In this document: piece by piece, positions 17,559 through 26,655 of the stretch
How the letters are laid out: each line of letters opens with the position of its first letter
Numbering within the stretch: position 1 is the stretch's first letter
Assembly: GCF_002812705.1 (NCBI RefSeq)
Contig: NZ_CP025030.1
Span: 6,361,784 to 6,425,783 of the forward strand
DNA length: 64,000 nucleotides
DNA from: Achromobacter spanius
GTDB taxonomy: Bacteria; Pseudomonadota; Gammaproteobacteria; Burkholderiales; Burkholderiaceae_B
Reading direction: 5' to 3'
Program-made: the position numbers and the translations under genes
Notes under the pieces: model-generated
The model's input: the letters and a program-made list of their open reading frames with translations, nothing else
What the model was told of the DNA's origin: nothing
The model's database searches: none

Positions 17559-18908
17559 ATGAAACGAGCAGTTATCAGATTAGGAGATCGCACGAGCCAC
17601 GGCGGCGTTGTAGTCACTGGCGACCAAACCATCAATGTATTTGGCAAGCCAGCCGCACGCAAAGGCGATATGGTTTCATGCCCGAAATGCAATGGAACAT
17701 TCCCGATTGTGGAGGGCTCGCTCTCCTGCGGCAGCGATCGAGAACTCGCGTTGGATGGGATGCGGACATCTTGTGGCGCGATCCTGCTTGCCAGTCAGCA
17801 GTTTTGGCTAGAGGAGTATGGAACTGGTGCGTCCACACCGCCCGAGCAAGCCGAGCAATCTCCAACAGAACGGCCAGATGAACCGACTAAGCAACTTGTA
17901 TATGGGATGGCACAGGTCTCCTTTTATATTCAAGATCGTCGCCAGCCTATTGGCATTGGTCGTTTGGCGGCAGAGTTACTTGCGGACCGCAGCCCCGAAC
18001 ATGTGAAGCGCTTCATAGAGCTGAACGACCATCTAGGCAAGTATGCGCAATACGGCAGCATCGTTCTCGTCTCGAGCGATTACGAGAACGAGAACTACAC
18101 TGCGGAATCGATGAAGCTGATCCATTCGGTCAAAGAGGTTGAATCTCTACGCGCCAAGCTCGCGGCTCATCATGTGCAAACGATGTTCGACAACTGGGAT
18201 CTTCTTGCCTACGCGATGGGACAAAATGGCGATAACGTCGTGGGTGCCGTTGGCACGTTCCTGAAAACGTATGGGCAGGGGATAAAGTCTGCACTAGATC
18301 GTCTTGAAGGCGCCGCTCAGCAAGCGCTTGCGCGGTCTGGGAATCTCAGAGACGCTCAATTTCGCGCTGAACGGGCAGCCATTCTTGCGGACATTGATAC
18401 CAAGTTCAAGCGAATGTTGTTGGCTCGAGCCGGCATCCCTGATCAGATAAAGTTGTCCGCAGCGCTGAACCTATCGAGCAAGTCAGTGACACATATCTGG
18501 CGCTCAGGCGGGACTCCCATCTATGTGCGATATCACGGGCATATAGTCAAATGGTTTCAGAAATACGAAGCCCGCGCCACAAAACTGGCAATTGCCTATA
18601 GTGCGGGAAAAGCGGGAAATGAGGTTTATAAAGTTTGCTCGGACGAGTCGAAGTCGCAGAAGGAATGCATGATTGCAAGTTCGAGCGAGACGTTGGGACT
18701 TGCAACAAGTATTGGCACTGGGACCGCCGCCGCTTCCGGCGGACTATGGTTCTGCACGATGCTAATACCCGCGGGAGGGGCTCCCGGCCTTATTTGCGCT
18801 GTTGGCGTGGTTGGAGCATCTATTTGGGCGGGCTCGGCTGCTGGAGACACCGGCAAACAAATTGGCGCTGAGTGGGGTGCCACTGGATATGAACTTCTTT
18901 TCGAATGA
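17559..18908 (+). CDS. PAAR-domain T6SS effector with C-terminal membrane-active region
   Basis: 449 aa. Residues 1-90 are a PAAR-type spike-tip domain (RLGDRTSHGGVVVTGDQTIN; GKPAARKGDMVSCPKCNGTF), which caps VgrG in type VI secretion. The middle (about 115-360) is mostly helical and unrecognised. The C-terminus (about 372-445) is a Gly/Ala-rich hydrophobic stretch (TSIGTGTAAASGGLWFCTML; AGGAPGLICAVGVVGASIWA), resembling glycine-zipper, pore-forming effectors. The stop codon overlaps the start of a small membrane protein, the arrangement of effector and immunity genes. No T6SS structural genes are in the window. GC is clearly lower than in neighbours, indicating transfer. The toxic activity is inferred, not proven. 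Confidence 0.8.
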   Translation: MKRAVIRLGDRTSHGGVVVTGDQTINVFGKPAARKGDMVSCPKCNGTFPIVEGSLSCGSDRELALDGMRTSCGAILLASQQFWLEEYGTGASTPPEQAEQSPTERPDEPTKQLVYGMAQVSFYIQDRRQPIGIGRLAAELLADRSPEHVKRFIELNDHLGKYAQYGSIVLVSSDYENENYTAESMKLIHSVKEVESLRAKLAAHHVQTMFDNWDLLAYAMGQNGDNVVGAVGTFLKTYGQGIKSALDRLEGAAQQALARSGNLRDAQFRAERAAILADIDTKFKRMLLARAGIPDQIKLSAALNLSSKSVTHIWRSGGTPIYVRYHGHIVKWFQKYEARATKLAIAYSAGKAGNEVYKVCSDESKSQKECMIASSSETLGLATSIGTGTAAASGGLWFCTMLIPAGGAPGLICAVGVVGASIWAGSAAGDTGKQIGAEWGATGYELLFE

Positions 18909-19297
18909 CACAACTTACCAGCCAACACATCAGCGCCGTCACCGGAACGATTATTTTCTTGGCGTTCGTCGTTTACGTCGTCGCAGGCCTGCACTTTTAT
19001 TACCGCAAGCTTGACCACGCTATCGCGCTTACGCGACACCCTTGGGCAAAAGGCAGAACTCGCGCCGAGTTGTCTTTGCATGAAAAGATGAACATTTGCA
19101 CGTCACTGGCGGTGTGGTTGGCGTTCCCCCATGCCAAGCGGTGGCCGATAAGCAAAAACAACGCAATGTTCCACCCTGTCGATGCAAGGCAAATCCCCGT
19201 AGCCATCAAGATTCCCCTTTTCTTGGCCTACGGAGGACTTATTACGATCGTCTTGGCATTGATCATCGGAGGAGCGCTACGGAATTTTTATGCGTGA
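18905..19297 (+). CDS. Candidate membrane immunity protein for the PAAR effector
   Basis: 130 aa, start overlapping the effector stop as ATGA (18905-18908), so translation is coupled. Two transmembrane segments are predicted: about 13-32 (GTIIFLAFVVYVVAGLHFY) and about 101-125 (IPLFLAYGGLITIVLALIIG). The loop between them is charged (HPWAKGRTRAELSLHEKMNI). An inner-membrane location suits protection against a membrane-depolarising toxin. No family is recognised. The same low GC as the effector suggests the two moved together. Confidence 0.7.
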   Translation: MTQLTSQHISAVTGTIIFLAFVVYVVAGLHFYYRKLDHAIALTRHPWAKGRTRAELSLHEKMNICTSLAVWLAFPHAKRWPISKNNAMFHPVDARQIPVAIKIPLFLAYGGLITIVLALIIGGALRNFYA

Positions 19298-19334
19298 CCC
19301 CGTCACTGCGCCGTAACGCCCTCACACGGCCACC

Positions 19335-22300
19335 CTACCCCACCCGCAACATCCCCATCTCTTCCCGCACCACGCCGCGCTGCGTCAGCCCGGCTATTGC
19401 GTGTCCGATGCGTGCTTCCGCATCCGCCAACGTACGCGCCATGCCGAGCAGTCGGCACACTGACTTGATCACATCCGATTTTGGCGCGTTGCCGGTCATG
19501 GCCAGCACGTGCAGCACGCCGTTCGCCAGTTCCTGGATGCAGACATCATCCACGCGACGGCGCGTGGCGTCGTCGTCGCTTGCGCCGCGAAAGCCGTTCC
19601 AGGTTTCGGGCGCTACGCCGGCAGGCCAATAGAAGGTGGCCTCGCCTTCATCCGTCTGGCCCACTTCCATCGGGGTCAAGGTCCGCAACCGTTCAACGAT
19701 CCGGACGCCTGTGCGTTCCAGGCCCCAGGCGCGGGCGACTTTACGGTGCAGCACGGTCTCGGCGATGGGGCCTTCCGTGTCGATGACCAGGCGCAATTGT
19801 TCCGCCAATTGCGCGTTGTTGGCGCGGCTGTAGAAGGCGTCTGGGTCACCCTCGGCAGTGCTCAGGTCGGCCAGCTGATAGGTCGCGATGCCGCCCGGAG
19901 ATGCGCTGACTGTGGCGCTGTCCGCCGACGCCCACGCGGTATCGCCCTCTTCGGTCGTGATCACAAACTCCACGACACCACCGGGCTCAGTAGCAGCTTC
20001 GGCTTCGATTTCGGCTTCGGCTCGAATAGCGGTTTCGGCTGCGATTGCGGCTTCGGTTTCAACTTCGACTTCAGCCTCTGCTTCCTCCACCTCAGGCTCG
20101 TCCTCGACCTTGCGTTCCAGCTCCGCATTCAAGCGGGCCAAGATCTTCTCCACCTCTCGTTCAGGGTTGATCCACCAGTCGGTGGACCACACCCGATGCA
20201 AGCGCCAGCCCAACCCCTCAAGCACCACCTGACGCAAGCGATCGCGATCGCGCGCGGTAGCGCCCGAGTGATACGCGCGGCCATCGCACTCGATGCCCAT
20301 CAGATAGCGCCCCGGCGCCCGCGGGTCCACCACGCCCATGTCGATGCGGTAGCCAGAGCACCCCACTTGCGGGTGCACCACCCAGCCATGATTGCGCAGC
20401 ACCTTGATGACCTGGGTTTCAAACGGGCTGTCCGGCTCGCGGCCGGTTGGCAGCGACTGCTCGACCAAGGCGCGCGGCCCTTTCAGCGCGAATTCCAGGT
20501 AATGCTTCAAGTCGCGCACGCCCGTGGCGCGTACGCGCGACAGGTCGATCTGTTCCGGCATCAGCGTGCTGTAGATCACCACGCCTTCGCGCGCGCGCGA
20601 GATCGCCACGTTCAGGCGGCGGTGTCCGCCTTCGCCGTTCAGCGGCCCGAAGTTCATCGTCATCTTTCCGGCCGCGTCCGGGCCGAACGTGATCGAAAAA
20701 TAGATCACGTCACGCTCGTCGCCCTGCACGTTCTCCAGGTTCTTGATGAACAGCGGTTCACGGGATTGCGCCGAGATCGCCTTGTCGAGCTCCGCATTGG
20801 CGCGGCGGCGGGCGTCCAGCAGGGTTTCAATCAGGGATTGCTGCGGCTGGTTGAACGTCACCACGCCCAGGGTTTGGCGGCGGCGGGACTTGTCCAGATA
20901 GTGCTGTTCAATGCCTTGCACGATGGCTTCGGCTTCGCGGCGGTTGGTGCGGCTGCCGCCCCGGTCGTAGATGCCCGCGACCTTCTCCAGGCGCACGGCC
21001 ACGTCATCCGTCACGGGCGACGGGAAGGTGATCAGCTGCGAATCGTAATAGGTGACGTTGCTGAACGTGATCAGGCTTTCGTGCTTGCTGCGGTAATGCC
21101 ACTGCAAACGCAGGCGGTTCATGTCGGCGCCCAGGCACTCATCCAGAATGCTCTCCAGGTCTTCCACCTGGCCATCATCCCCCGCGCCATCGTCTTCCGG
21201 CGTGGACTTGCTGAAGAAGCTCGTGGGCGGCAACTGCTTGGTATCGCCCACCACCACCACTTGCTGGCCGCGCGCAATGGCGCCCACCGAATCCCACACC
21301 GGAATCTGCGAGGCTTCGTCGAACACCACGACATCAAACTGCGAATGGCCGGCGTCCAGATACTGCGCCACTGACAAGGGCGACATCAGCAGGCAAGGCT
21401 TGAGCCTGGGCAGCAGCGACGGCAAGCGCTGCATCAGTTGGCGCACGGGAACGTGGCGCGCCTTCTTTTGCAGTTCTCGGCGCAGCAGGCCCAGCTCGCT
21501 GTCCGGGCTGACCAGCACGCCGTTGCCATCGGGCACCTTGCCGGCCAACACGGCGGCGATATAGGCCGACGTCAGCTTCTGGAAGCGGTCGTCGGCATCG
21601 CGGAATTCGCGGATCTTGCGCTCGTGGTCGGCACTGGAAAACGCGCGCAACACGGGTGTATGGTCGATCACCTTCTTCACCCACCAGTTGCGGTAGCTGA
21701 ATTCAAAATGCGCTTCGATCTGCTCCAACGGAACGCGGCCCTGCTCAAGAGAAGCGACCAGGCCTTGCAGTTGCGACGCAATGGCCTGCTCACGCGCCTG
21801 ACGCCATACGCACCACGGCATCAAGAACTGCTTGTTATGACGCCAGCCCGCCAGCACGCCTTGAATGCGTTCCAGCGCGCCGTTGGCATCCGATGCGCCC
21901 GCCAAGGCTTCGGTGGGTTTGGCCAAGGCATCCACTTCCGCCAACCGGTCTTGTACGGCGCGCCACGCATCCCGATACGCCAGCAACGACTTGCCCAGCG
22001 GCGAACCCGGTTGCAGGAAGGCGCGGTTCTCACCCACCAGCGCTTGCAGGCGCGTGCGCAAGTCGGCGGCGGAAATGGGGTCGCCCGCCACCTGCGTGAC
22101 CGCATCGGCAAAGCGCGCTGCCCATTGCTCATGGCGCTGGACTTGCTCCCAATCCGTGGACAGACCCGTATAGCTGTCTTGCAGCAGGCGCTGCGCATCC
22201 ACCTTCAACACGGCCAGTTCGCGGTCTTCGGCGTTCACCAGCGCCAAGGGCGCCAGCATGGCCGTAATCGCGGCCTCGTCCGGCCGCTGGCCGTCCGTGC

Positions 22301-25300
22301 GATACATCGCCAGCCGTTTGCGGATGCCGCCCTTGGCGAAGACGGACTTCGGCCACCATGCCGAACATGCGGACAGCCACTCGGCCTTCAACGTATTGGC
22401 ATCAAGCTCGGCCAATTGTGCGTTCCATTGCGCGCCCACCTGCGCCCAATGCGCGTTGCGCGCCAGGCCGTGGCGAGCCAGCGCCTGCACCTGAAAGCGG
22501 GCGGCGGGGTCGTGCGCTTGCGTGGCCAGGCCCGCAGGCACTTGGGGCGCGGCGAGCAGCACGTCGAACAACTGATCCAGATGCGCATAGGCATCCAGGC
22601 TCAAGCCTTGCGCCGGCACACCGACGCCCTCGCCCGCAGCCATCACCTGCGCCTGCAAGCCAGCCACCGCTTGCTCCAGCGCCTGAGCCGCGGCCAGCAA
22701 CGCGTCTTGCCAACTGGGGCTCCATTCGGCCATGCCGATATGCGCCAGCGGATGGCCATGCAGCACACCAAGTTCCTTGGACAAGGTCGACATGCGGCGC
22801 GCGGTCTCGCGCAGTTGCGCAAGGTCTTTGACTTGATGCGCCTGCGCGTCGGCCCAGAACATCGGCGACGGCTCCTTGCCCGCGTTCTGGATGCAGGTGC
22901 CAATGGCGTCATACACCGTCAGGCCGTTGGCATGCGTGTGATGCAGCGCATCGACCAAGCCGTTCAAGTCCTGGCGCAGCACGGTCAGGCGCTCGGCCTC
23001 ACGCGCCCAGTCATCGCTTGTGCGCTGGCCGCTGTGGTCCAGCGCCTTTCCAAGCTGTTGCAGCACCTCGGATTTACGCGCCTTGGACGAATGCAGTTCC
23101 AGGCAGAACGGGCCCAGGCCGATATTGGCCAGACGGCGATGCACCACCTCCAGCGCGGCCATTTTTTCCGAGACGAACAACACCGTCTTGCCGCGCGCCA
23201 GCAGATGCGCGATCAGGTTCGTGATGGTCTGGCTCTTGCCCGTACCCGGCGGCCCCTCCAGCACCAGATCGCGGCCCGCGTCCACCGCGCAGATCGCCTT
23301 CAACTGCGACGAATCGCTCAGCAGCGGCGTCAGCAGGTCTTCGGGCTGGTAGCTGTCGTCCAGGCGCTCAAAGCGTTGATCGAAGGGTTCTTTTGCAAAC
23401 GCCTGCCCCGGGTGATCGATCAAATGCCTGACGACGCGGTTGGCTTTCAACTGCTCGGTGCGGTCTTGCAGGTCTTTCCACATCAGGTACTTGGTGAACG
23501 AGAAGATCCCCAGATGCACCTGTTCCAGCACTTCCCAGCCCACGATTTCCCGCACGGCCAGCCGGAACGCCTGCAACACGCGCGCCACGTCCACGCCCTT
23601 GTCATCAGCGGGCAGGACGTCCAGGCCCGGAATGCGCAGCTCGTAGTTGTTGCGCAGCATCTGCAGCAACGTGGGATTGATGATGGTCTCGTCGTCGTGG
23701 CGCACCAGCCGGAAACCGCTGCGCACCGACTGCCGTTGCAACGACACCGGCACCAGGATCAGCGGCGCCAAGTGCGCGCTTTCCGCGCCGGGGCTTTCGG
23801 TCCAGCGCAACATGCCCATCGCCAGGTACAGCGTGTTGGCGCCGCCCTCTTCCTGCCCGGTGCGCGCCGCGCCGAAGATGGTCAGCAGGTTGGCGTCCAG
23901 CGCTTCCTGCGTGACGCGCGCGATCAGTTCCTTGTTGCCCAACGCGTCCAGCGCCATGTCGTCCAGCGGCGCGCGGCCGCCCCGGCCCACATGCACTTCG
24001 GCCACGCGCGGATCGCTGCCGTCCATCAACGCGGCGGGCAACGGGCGTATGCGGAATTCGCTGCCATCGACAATGGCGTCTTCCAAGCGGGCCAGGTCCG
24101 GCACGACGAGCGGCAAGGTGGACTTGGTCAGCTTGAAGTTCAGTAGACGGTTGCGCAGCGTCAGGTCCAGCAGGCGTGATTTCCACTTGGCCAGCCGGCC
24201 TTCCGGCGTGTCGTCGGCGGGCTCCAGGCTGATTACGAATTCCGGGTCCAGCGGCGGCAGGTCGGGCGTGGGTTCGATGGCGGCGGGAATCTCTGCGTCA
24301 TCGGCATCCGTCGGCGCAACCGACACCCCCCGCGACGGCAGCGGCTTGATCTGCAATTCACGTGCGCGATGCACGTCGATGGCGTAGCGGAAAGTGTTCT
24401 CTTCGCGCAGATGCGCCGCGCCCTGCTCCAACGCGCGCCGCAACGACGGCCGGAAGTTGGGATGCTGCGCGATCCCGGTCGTTTCAAAGACCAGGAATTC
24501 GCCGCTGTCCACGCGCTTTCTTACGGCCTGCACGTCGTCCGTCAACGGGTCGGCAAAGCAGGCCTGATGCAGCCACACGCCCACCCAGGCGTGCCCGTCC
24601 TTCATCAAGATGACCGGGCGCAAGCCGGCTTGCTCCAGGCAGGACGAGAACAGCATCGCCAGGTCCAGACACGTTGCGACCCGTGCGTCCATGATGCGAT
24701 CCGGCGTGCGAATCTTCTGGCCGTCCACGCCGAAAGACGCGGGCGGCTCAGCGTAATGCAGCGACTCGGCGGCCAGCGTGCTGTAGATGGCGGACACCTG
24801 CTTCCACACGACGTCGCGGCTTTTGGACTGGTAGCCGTTCATCTGCAGTTCGGCGTGCTGCGCGCGCAGCAGCTTGGACGCCTTGCCAATCAGCCCATCC
24901 ACAGCCGGATTATTCGGCATGGAAAACGCGGCCAGCAATTCCGGCAAGGCGCGCGTGCCGGCCCATTGGTCATAGGCCAACACGGTAATCGCTTGCGAAG
25001 CCCGGCCGATTTCCTGCGTGCCTGACTGCACCACGACATCGATGCTGGCGCGCACGGCTTCTTGCAAGTCGGCCACGTAGCCGTGGTCGGGCGTCAGGTC
25101 CAGCGGGGAAATCCGGCGGATTTCTCCCGGCACCAGCACGTCAAAGCGCAACGTCACCGGTTGGGCAAAAGCGGGGTTGCAGCGGAGGCGGACTTCAATG
25201 TCCTCGAAGGTGTGCGCCGAGCGATTCGTCACGCGCAACGTCCGAACGACGGGAACCGCGTTCTGAATCGAGGCGTAGCCCAGCGTGGGATCGGCTTCGA

Positions 25301-25424
25301 TATCGATGGTGATGGCGTCGAGCGTGTTCGGCCCCGTGGCGACCACCACGTCGGCCTGCACCGCGCCGGTCTGCGCCGCGCCCTCCTGGATCGCCGGCGG
25401 TTCCAGGTCTTGTCGCTTATCCAT
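19335..25424 (-). CDS. Giant transglutaminase-like/DUF4011/SF1 helicase/Vsr-like nuclease/DUF3320 protein
   Basis: 2029 aa. Domains in order: beta-rich N-terminal region (about 35-150); transglutaminase-like segment (about 240-290, with ATCLDLAMLFSSCLEQ, Cys252, and KDGHAWVGVW, His278); DUF4011 (about 410-640, LAKWKSRLLDLTLRNRLLNF); superfamily 1 helicase with Walker A GPPGTGKS (724-731), DEAS box at about 1367-1370, QWHYRSKHESL, and C-terminal motifs NVQGDERDVIYFS and LNVAISRAREGV; a Vsr/DUF559-type endonuclease domain (about 1640-1740, GIECDGRAYHSGATARDRDR); an acidic Glu/Ala linker (about 1755-1810); and DUF3320 (about 1850-1910). All motifs look intact. Proteins of this architecture are catalogued as candidate single-gene anti-phage helicase-nucleases. 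It sits next to the PAAR effector pair. Confidence 0.88.
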   Translation of the reverse strand: MDKRQDLEPPAIQEGAAQTGAVQADVVVATGPNTLDAITIDIEADPTLGYASIQNAVPVVRTLRVTNRSAHTFEDIEVRLRCNPAFAQPVTLRFDVLVPGEIRRISPLDLTPDHGYVADLQEAVRASIDVVVQSGTQEIGRASQAITVLAYDQWAGTRALPELLAAFSMPNNPAVDGLIGKASKLLRAQHAELQMNGYQSKSRDVVWKQVSAIYSTLAAESLHYAEPPASFGVDGQKIRTPDRIMDARVATCLDLAMLFSSCLEQAGLRPVILMKDGHAWVGVWLHQACFADPLTDDVQAVRKRVDSGEFLVFETTGIAQHPNFRPSLRRALEQGAAHLREENTFRYAIDVHRARELQIKPLPSRGVSVAPTDADDAEIPAAIEPTPDLPPLDPEFVISLEPADDTPEGRLAKWKSRLLDLTLRNRLLNFKLTKSTLPLVVPDLARLEDAIVDGSEFRIRPLPAALMDGSDPRVAEVHVGRGGRAPLDDMALDALGNKELIARVTQEALDANLLTIFGAARTGQEEGGANTLYLAMGMLRWTESPGAESAHLAPLILVPVSLQRQSVRSGFRLVRHDDETIINPTLLQMLRNNYELRIPGLDVLPADDKGVDVARVLQAFRLAVREIVGWEVLEQVHLGIFSFTKYLMWKDLQDRTEQLKANRVVRHLIDHPGQAFAKEPFDQRFERLDDSYQPEDLLTPLLSDSSQLKAICAVDAGRDLVLEGPPGTGKSQTITNLIAHLLARGKTVLFVSEKMAALEVVHRRLANIGLGPFCLELHSSKARKSEVLQQLGKALDHSGQRTSDDWAREAERLTVLRQDLNGLVDALHHTHANGLTVYDAIGTCIQNAGKEPSPMFWADAQAHQVKDLAQLRETARRMSTLSKELGVLHGHPLAHIGMAEWSPSWQDALLAAAQALEQAVAGLQAQVMAAGEGVGVPAQGLSLDAYAHLDQLFDVLLAAPQVPAGLATQAHDPAARFQVQALARHGLARNAHWAQVGAQWNAQLAELDANTLKAEWLSACSAWWPKSVFAKGGIRKRLAMYRTDGQRPDEAAITAMLAPLALVNAEDRELAVLKVDAQRLLQDSYTGLSTDWEQVQRHEQWAARFADAVTQVAGDPISAADLRTRLQALVGENRAFLQPGSPLGKSLLAYRDAWRAVQDRLAEVDALAKPTEALAGASDANGALERIQGVLAGWRHNKQFLMPWCVWRQAREQAIASQLQGLVASLEQGRVPLEQIEAHFEFSYRNWWVKKVIDHTPVLRAFSSADHERKIREFRDADDRFQKLTSAYIAAVLAGKVPDGNGVLVSPDSELGLLRRELQKKARHVPVRQLMQRLPSLLPRLKPCLLMSPLSVAQYLDAGHSQFDVVVFDEASQIPVWDSVGAIARGQQVVVVGDTKQLPPTSFFSKSTPEDDGAGDDGQVEDLESILDECLGADMNRLRLQWHYRSKHESLITFSNVTYYDSQLITFPSPVTDDVAVRLEKVAGIYDRGGSRTNRREAEAIVQGIEQHYLDKSRRRQTLGVVTFNQPQQSLIETLLDARRRANAELDKAISAQSREPLFIKNLENVQGDERDVIYFSITFGPDAAGKMTMNFGPLNGEGGHRRLNVAISRAREGVVIYSTLMPEQIDLSRVRATGVRDLKHYLEFALKGPRALVEQSLPTGREPDSPFETQVIKVLRNHGWVVHPQVGCSGYRIDMGVVDPRAPGRYLMGIECDGRAYHSGATARDRDRLRQVVLEGLGWRLHRVWSTDWWINPEREVEKILARLNAELERKVEDEPEVEEAEAEVEVETEAAIAAETAIRAEAEIEAEAATEPGGVVEFVITTEEGDTAWASADSATVSASPGGIATYQLADLSTAEGDPDAFYSRANNAQLAEQLRLVIDTEGPIAETVLHRKVARAWGLERTGVRIVERLRTLTPMEVGQTDEGEATFYWPAGVAPETWNGFRGASDDDATRRRVDDVCIQELANGVLHVLAMTGNAPKSDVIKSVCRLLGMARTLADAEARIGHAIAGLTQRGVVREEMGMLRVG

Positions 25425-25585
25425 CGATATCTCTCGGTTCGGTTCCGCGCGGGCCTATGCCGGCAGCGAAAATCTGCAATGCCGGATTTTAAGACGCGAT
25501 GACGCCGCCGCCCGCTGGAAATAGAAAGTTTTGCGTATCGGCGTGAATATCGATGGCATGCGCCTGCACGGCCCCCGCCGCTGGG

Positions 25586-26470
25586 TTATTGCACTGGCGG
25601 ATAGGCCGGGTCCGTCAGGCAGGCCTGCACCCATTCGGCATCGTCCGACGCGTCGATCTCGCCATCCAGCTTCGGCAGCGGTTTGTCGGCATACACATAC
25701 TTCGGCGCCTCGGGCTGCCGGTTCCAGTTCGCCTTCGTATCGCCGACGGTGGCGCAGGCCTCGTCGGCACTACTGAACGAGCAGGACGCGATCACACGCG
25801 GCTTGCCGTCAACCACGTTGGCGACGTAGCGCTTGGTGTAGACCGCCCCGGACGCCCAGGATTCGTCCGCCGAGCACACGCGGTCGTTGTTCTGGTAGTG
25901 GCGAATCGCGAAGCAGGCGTAGTCGACGTAGTCATGCGGCAGCACATCGCAAGACGTCCAATAGCCCGCGAACGCACCGCCCGTGAATTGGGACTGGAAC
26001 TGTTGCTGCTGAAGCGCCCGGCGAATGATGGTGGGGGTGGTGGACGCTTTGCCGGTTTCCTTGAACTGCGCGCTGCGGTTCTCGATCAGCTCGCGCGCAA
26101 TCTCGCCCGCGGTCTTGTCATCCGGCACGGCGTCCGGGTCCGTGAGCAGGCGGTCCAGCGCGCGGTCACGCGCTTCAAGCCAGCGCTTTTGGCTGGCGAC
26201 CAGCATCGCGCGGATGTTGTCGTCCGGCGCCTGCTTCAAGATCGCCTGGTAAGCGCGGTTCAGCCCGGCATCAGCCGCCACCGTCGCCTTGTCGGCGCAG
26301 ATCAGCTTTTCGACGGCGGTGCCAGCCTTGGCGCAATTGATCGCCATCGCCGGCGCGGACAGCGCGAACACGCCGGCCAGGAACAGGCCCTTTACTGCGA
26401 AACCCGCGAAACCTGCGGAACGTGCGGAACGTGCGGAACGTGCGGAACGTGCGGAGCGTGCCAATGTCAT
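25586..26470 (-). CDS. Secreted LprI/DUF1311-type protein with repeat-encoded signal region
   Basis: 294 aa from the ATG at 26470, which has an AGAGAGAAG ribosome binding site. The N-terminus MTLARSARSARSARSARSAG is a positively charged n-region built from five RSA tripeptides, followed by a hydrophobic core and cleavage after APAMA. Then comes a DUF1311/LprI-like domain (INCAKAGTAVEKLICADKAT; LNRAYQAILKQAPDDNIRAM; SQKRWLEARDRAL), the type seen in lysozyme-inhibitor proteins. The C-terminal half contains several cysteine-containing segments and is unassigned. Role: possibly envelope protection; inferred from family only. Confidence 0.82.
   Translation of the reverse strand: MTLARSARSARSARSARSAGFAGFAVKGLFLAGVFALSAPAMAINCAKAGTAVEKLICADKATVAADAGLNRAYQAILKQAPDDNIRAMLVASQKRWLEARDRALDRLLTDPDAVPDDKTAGEIARELIENRSAQFKETGKASTTPTIIRRALQQQQFQSQFTGGAFAGYWTSCDVLPHDYVDYACFAIRHYQNNDRVCSADESWASGAVYTKRYVANVVDGKPRVIASCSFSSADEACATVGDTKANWNRQPEAPKYVYADKPLPKLDGEIDASDDAEWVQACLTDPAYPPVQ
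26414..26458 (-). repeat. Five tandem 9-bp units inside the signal-peptide coding region
   Basis: The unit tgcggaacg is repeated four times exactly and once with a single change (tgcggagcg). On the minus strand each unit encodes Arg-Ser-Ala. A change in copy number would keep the frame and lengthen or shorten the charged n-region. Confidence 0.85.
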
Positions 26471-26655
26471 TGCGTTCTTCTCTCTTGCAAGGGCTGCCGG
26501 TTTGGCGTTGCGGCTAGTGACGCAAGCGCAGCGCGCCATTCTGCATGAAAACCACTTACAAAATAGAAACAGAGTTCAACGCTCTGAAACGCGTACCCGG
26601 GCTATTCTGCGCCGGCTTCCCCTACCGCTTTCTATACCAAGACCGCTCCCTACCC

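Noticed and set aside
17559..25424. Complete type VI secretion cluster
   Set aside because: Only the PAAR effector pair is present; no tss, hcp or vgrG genes are in the window.
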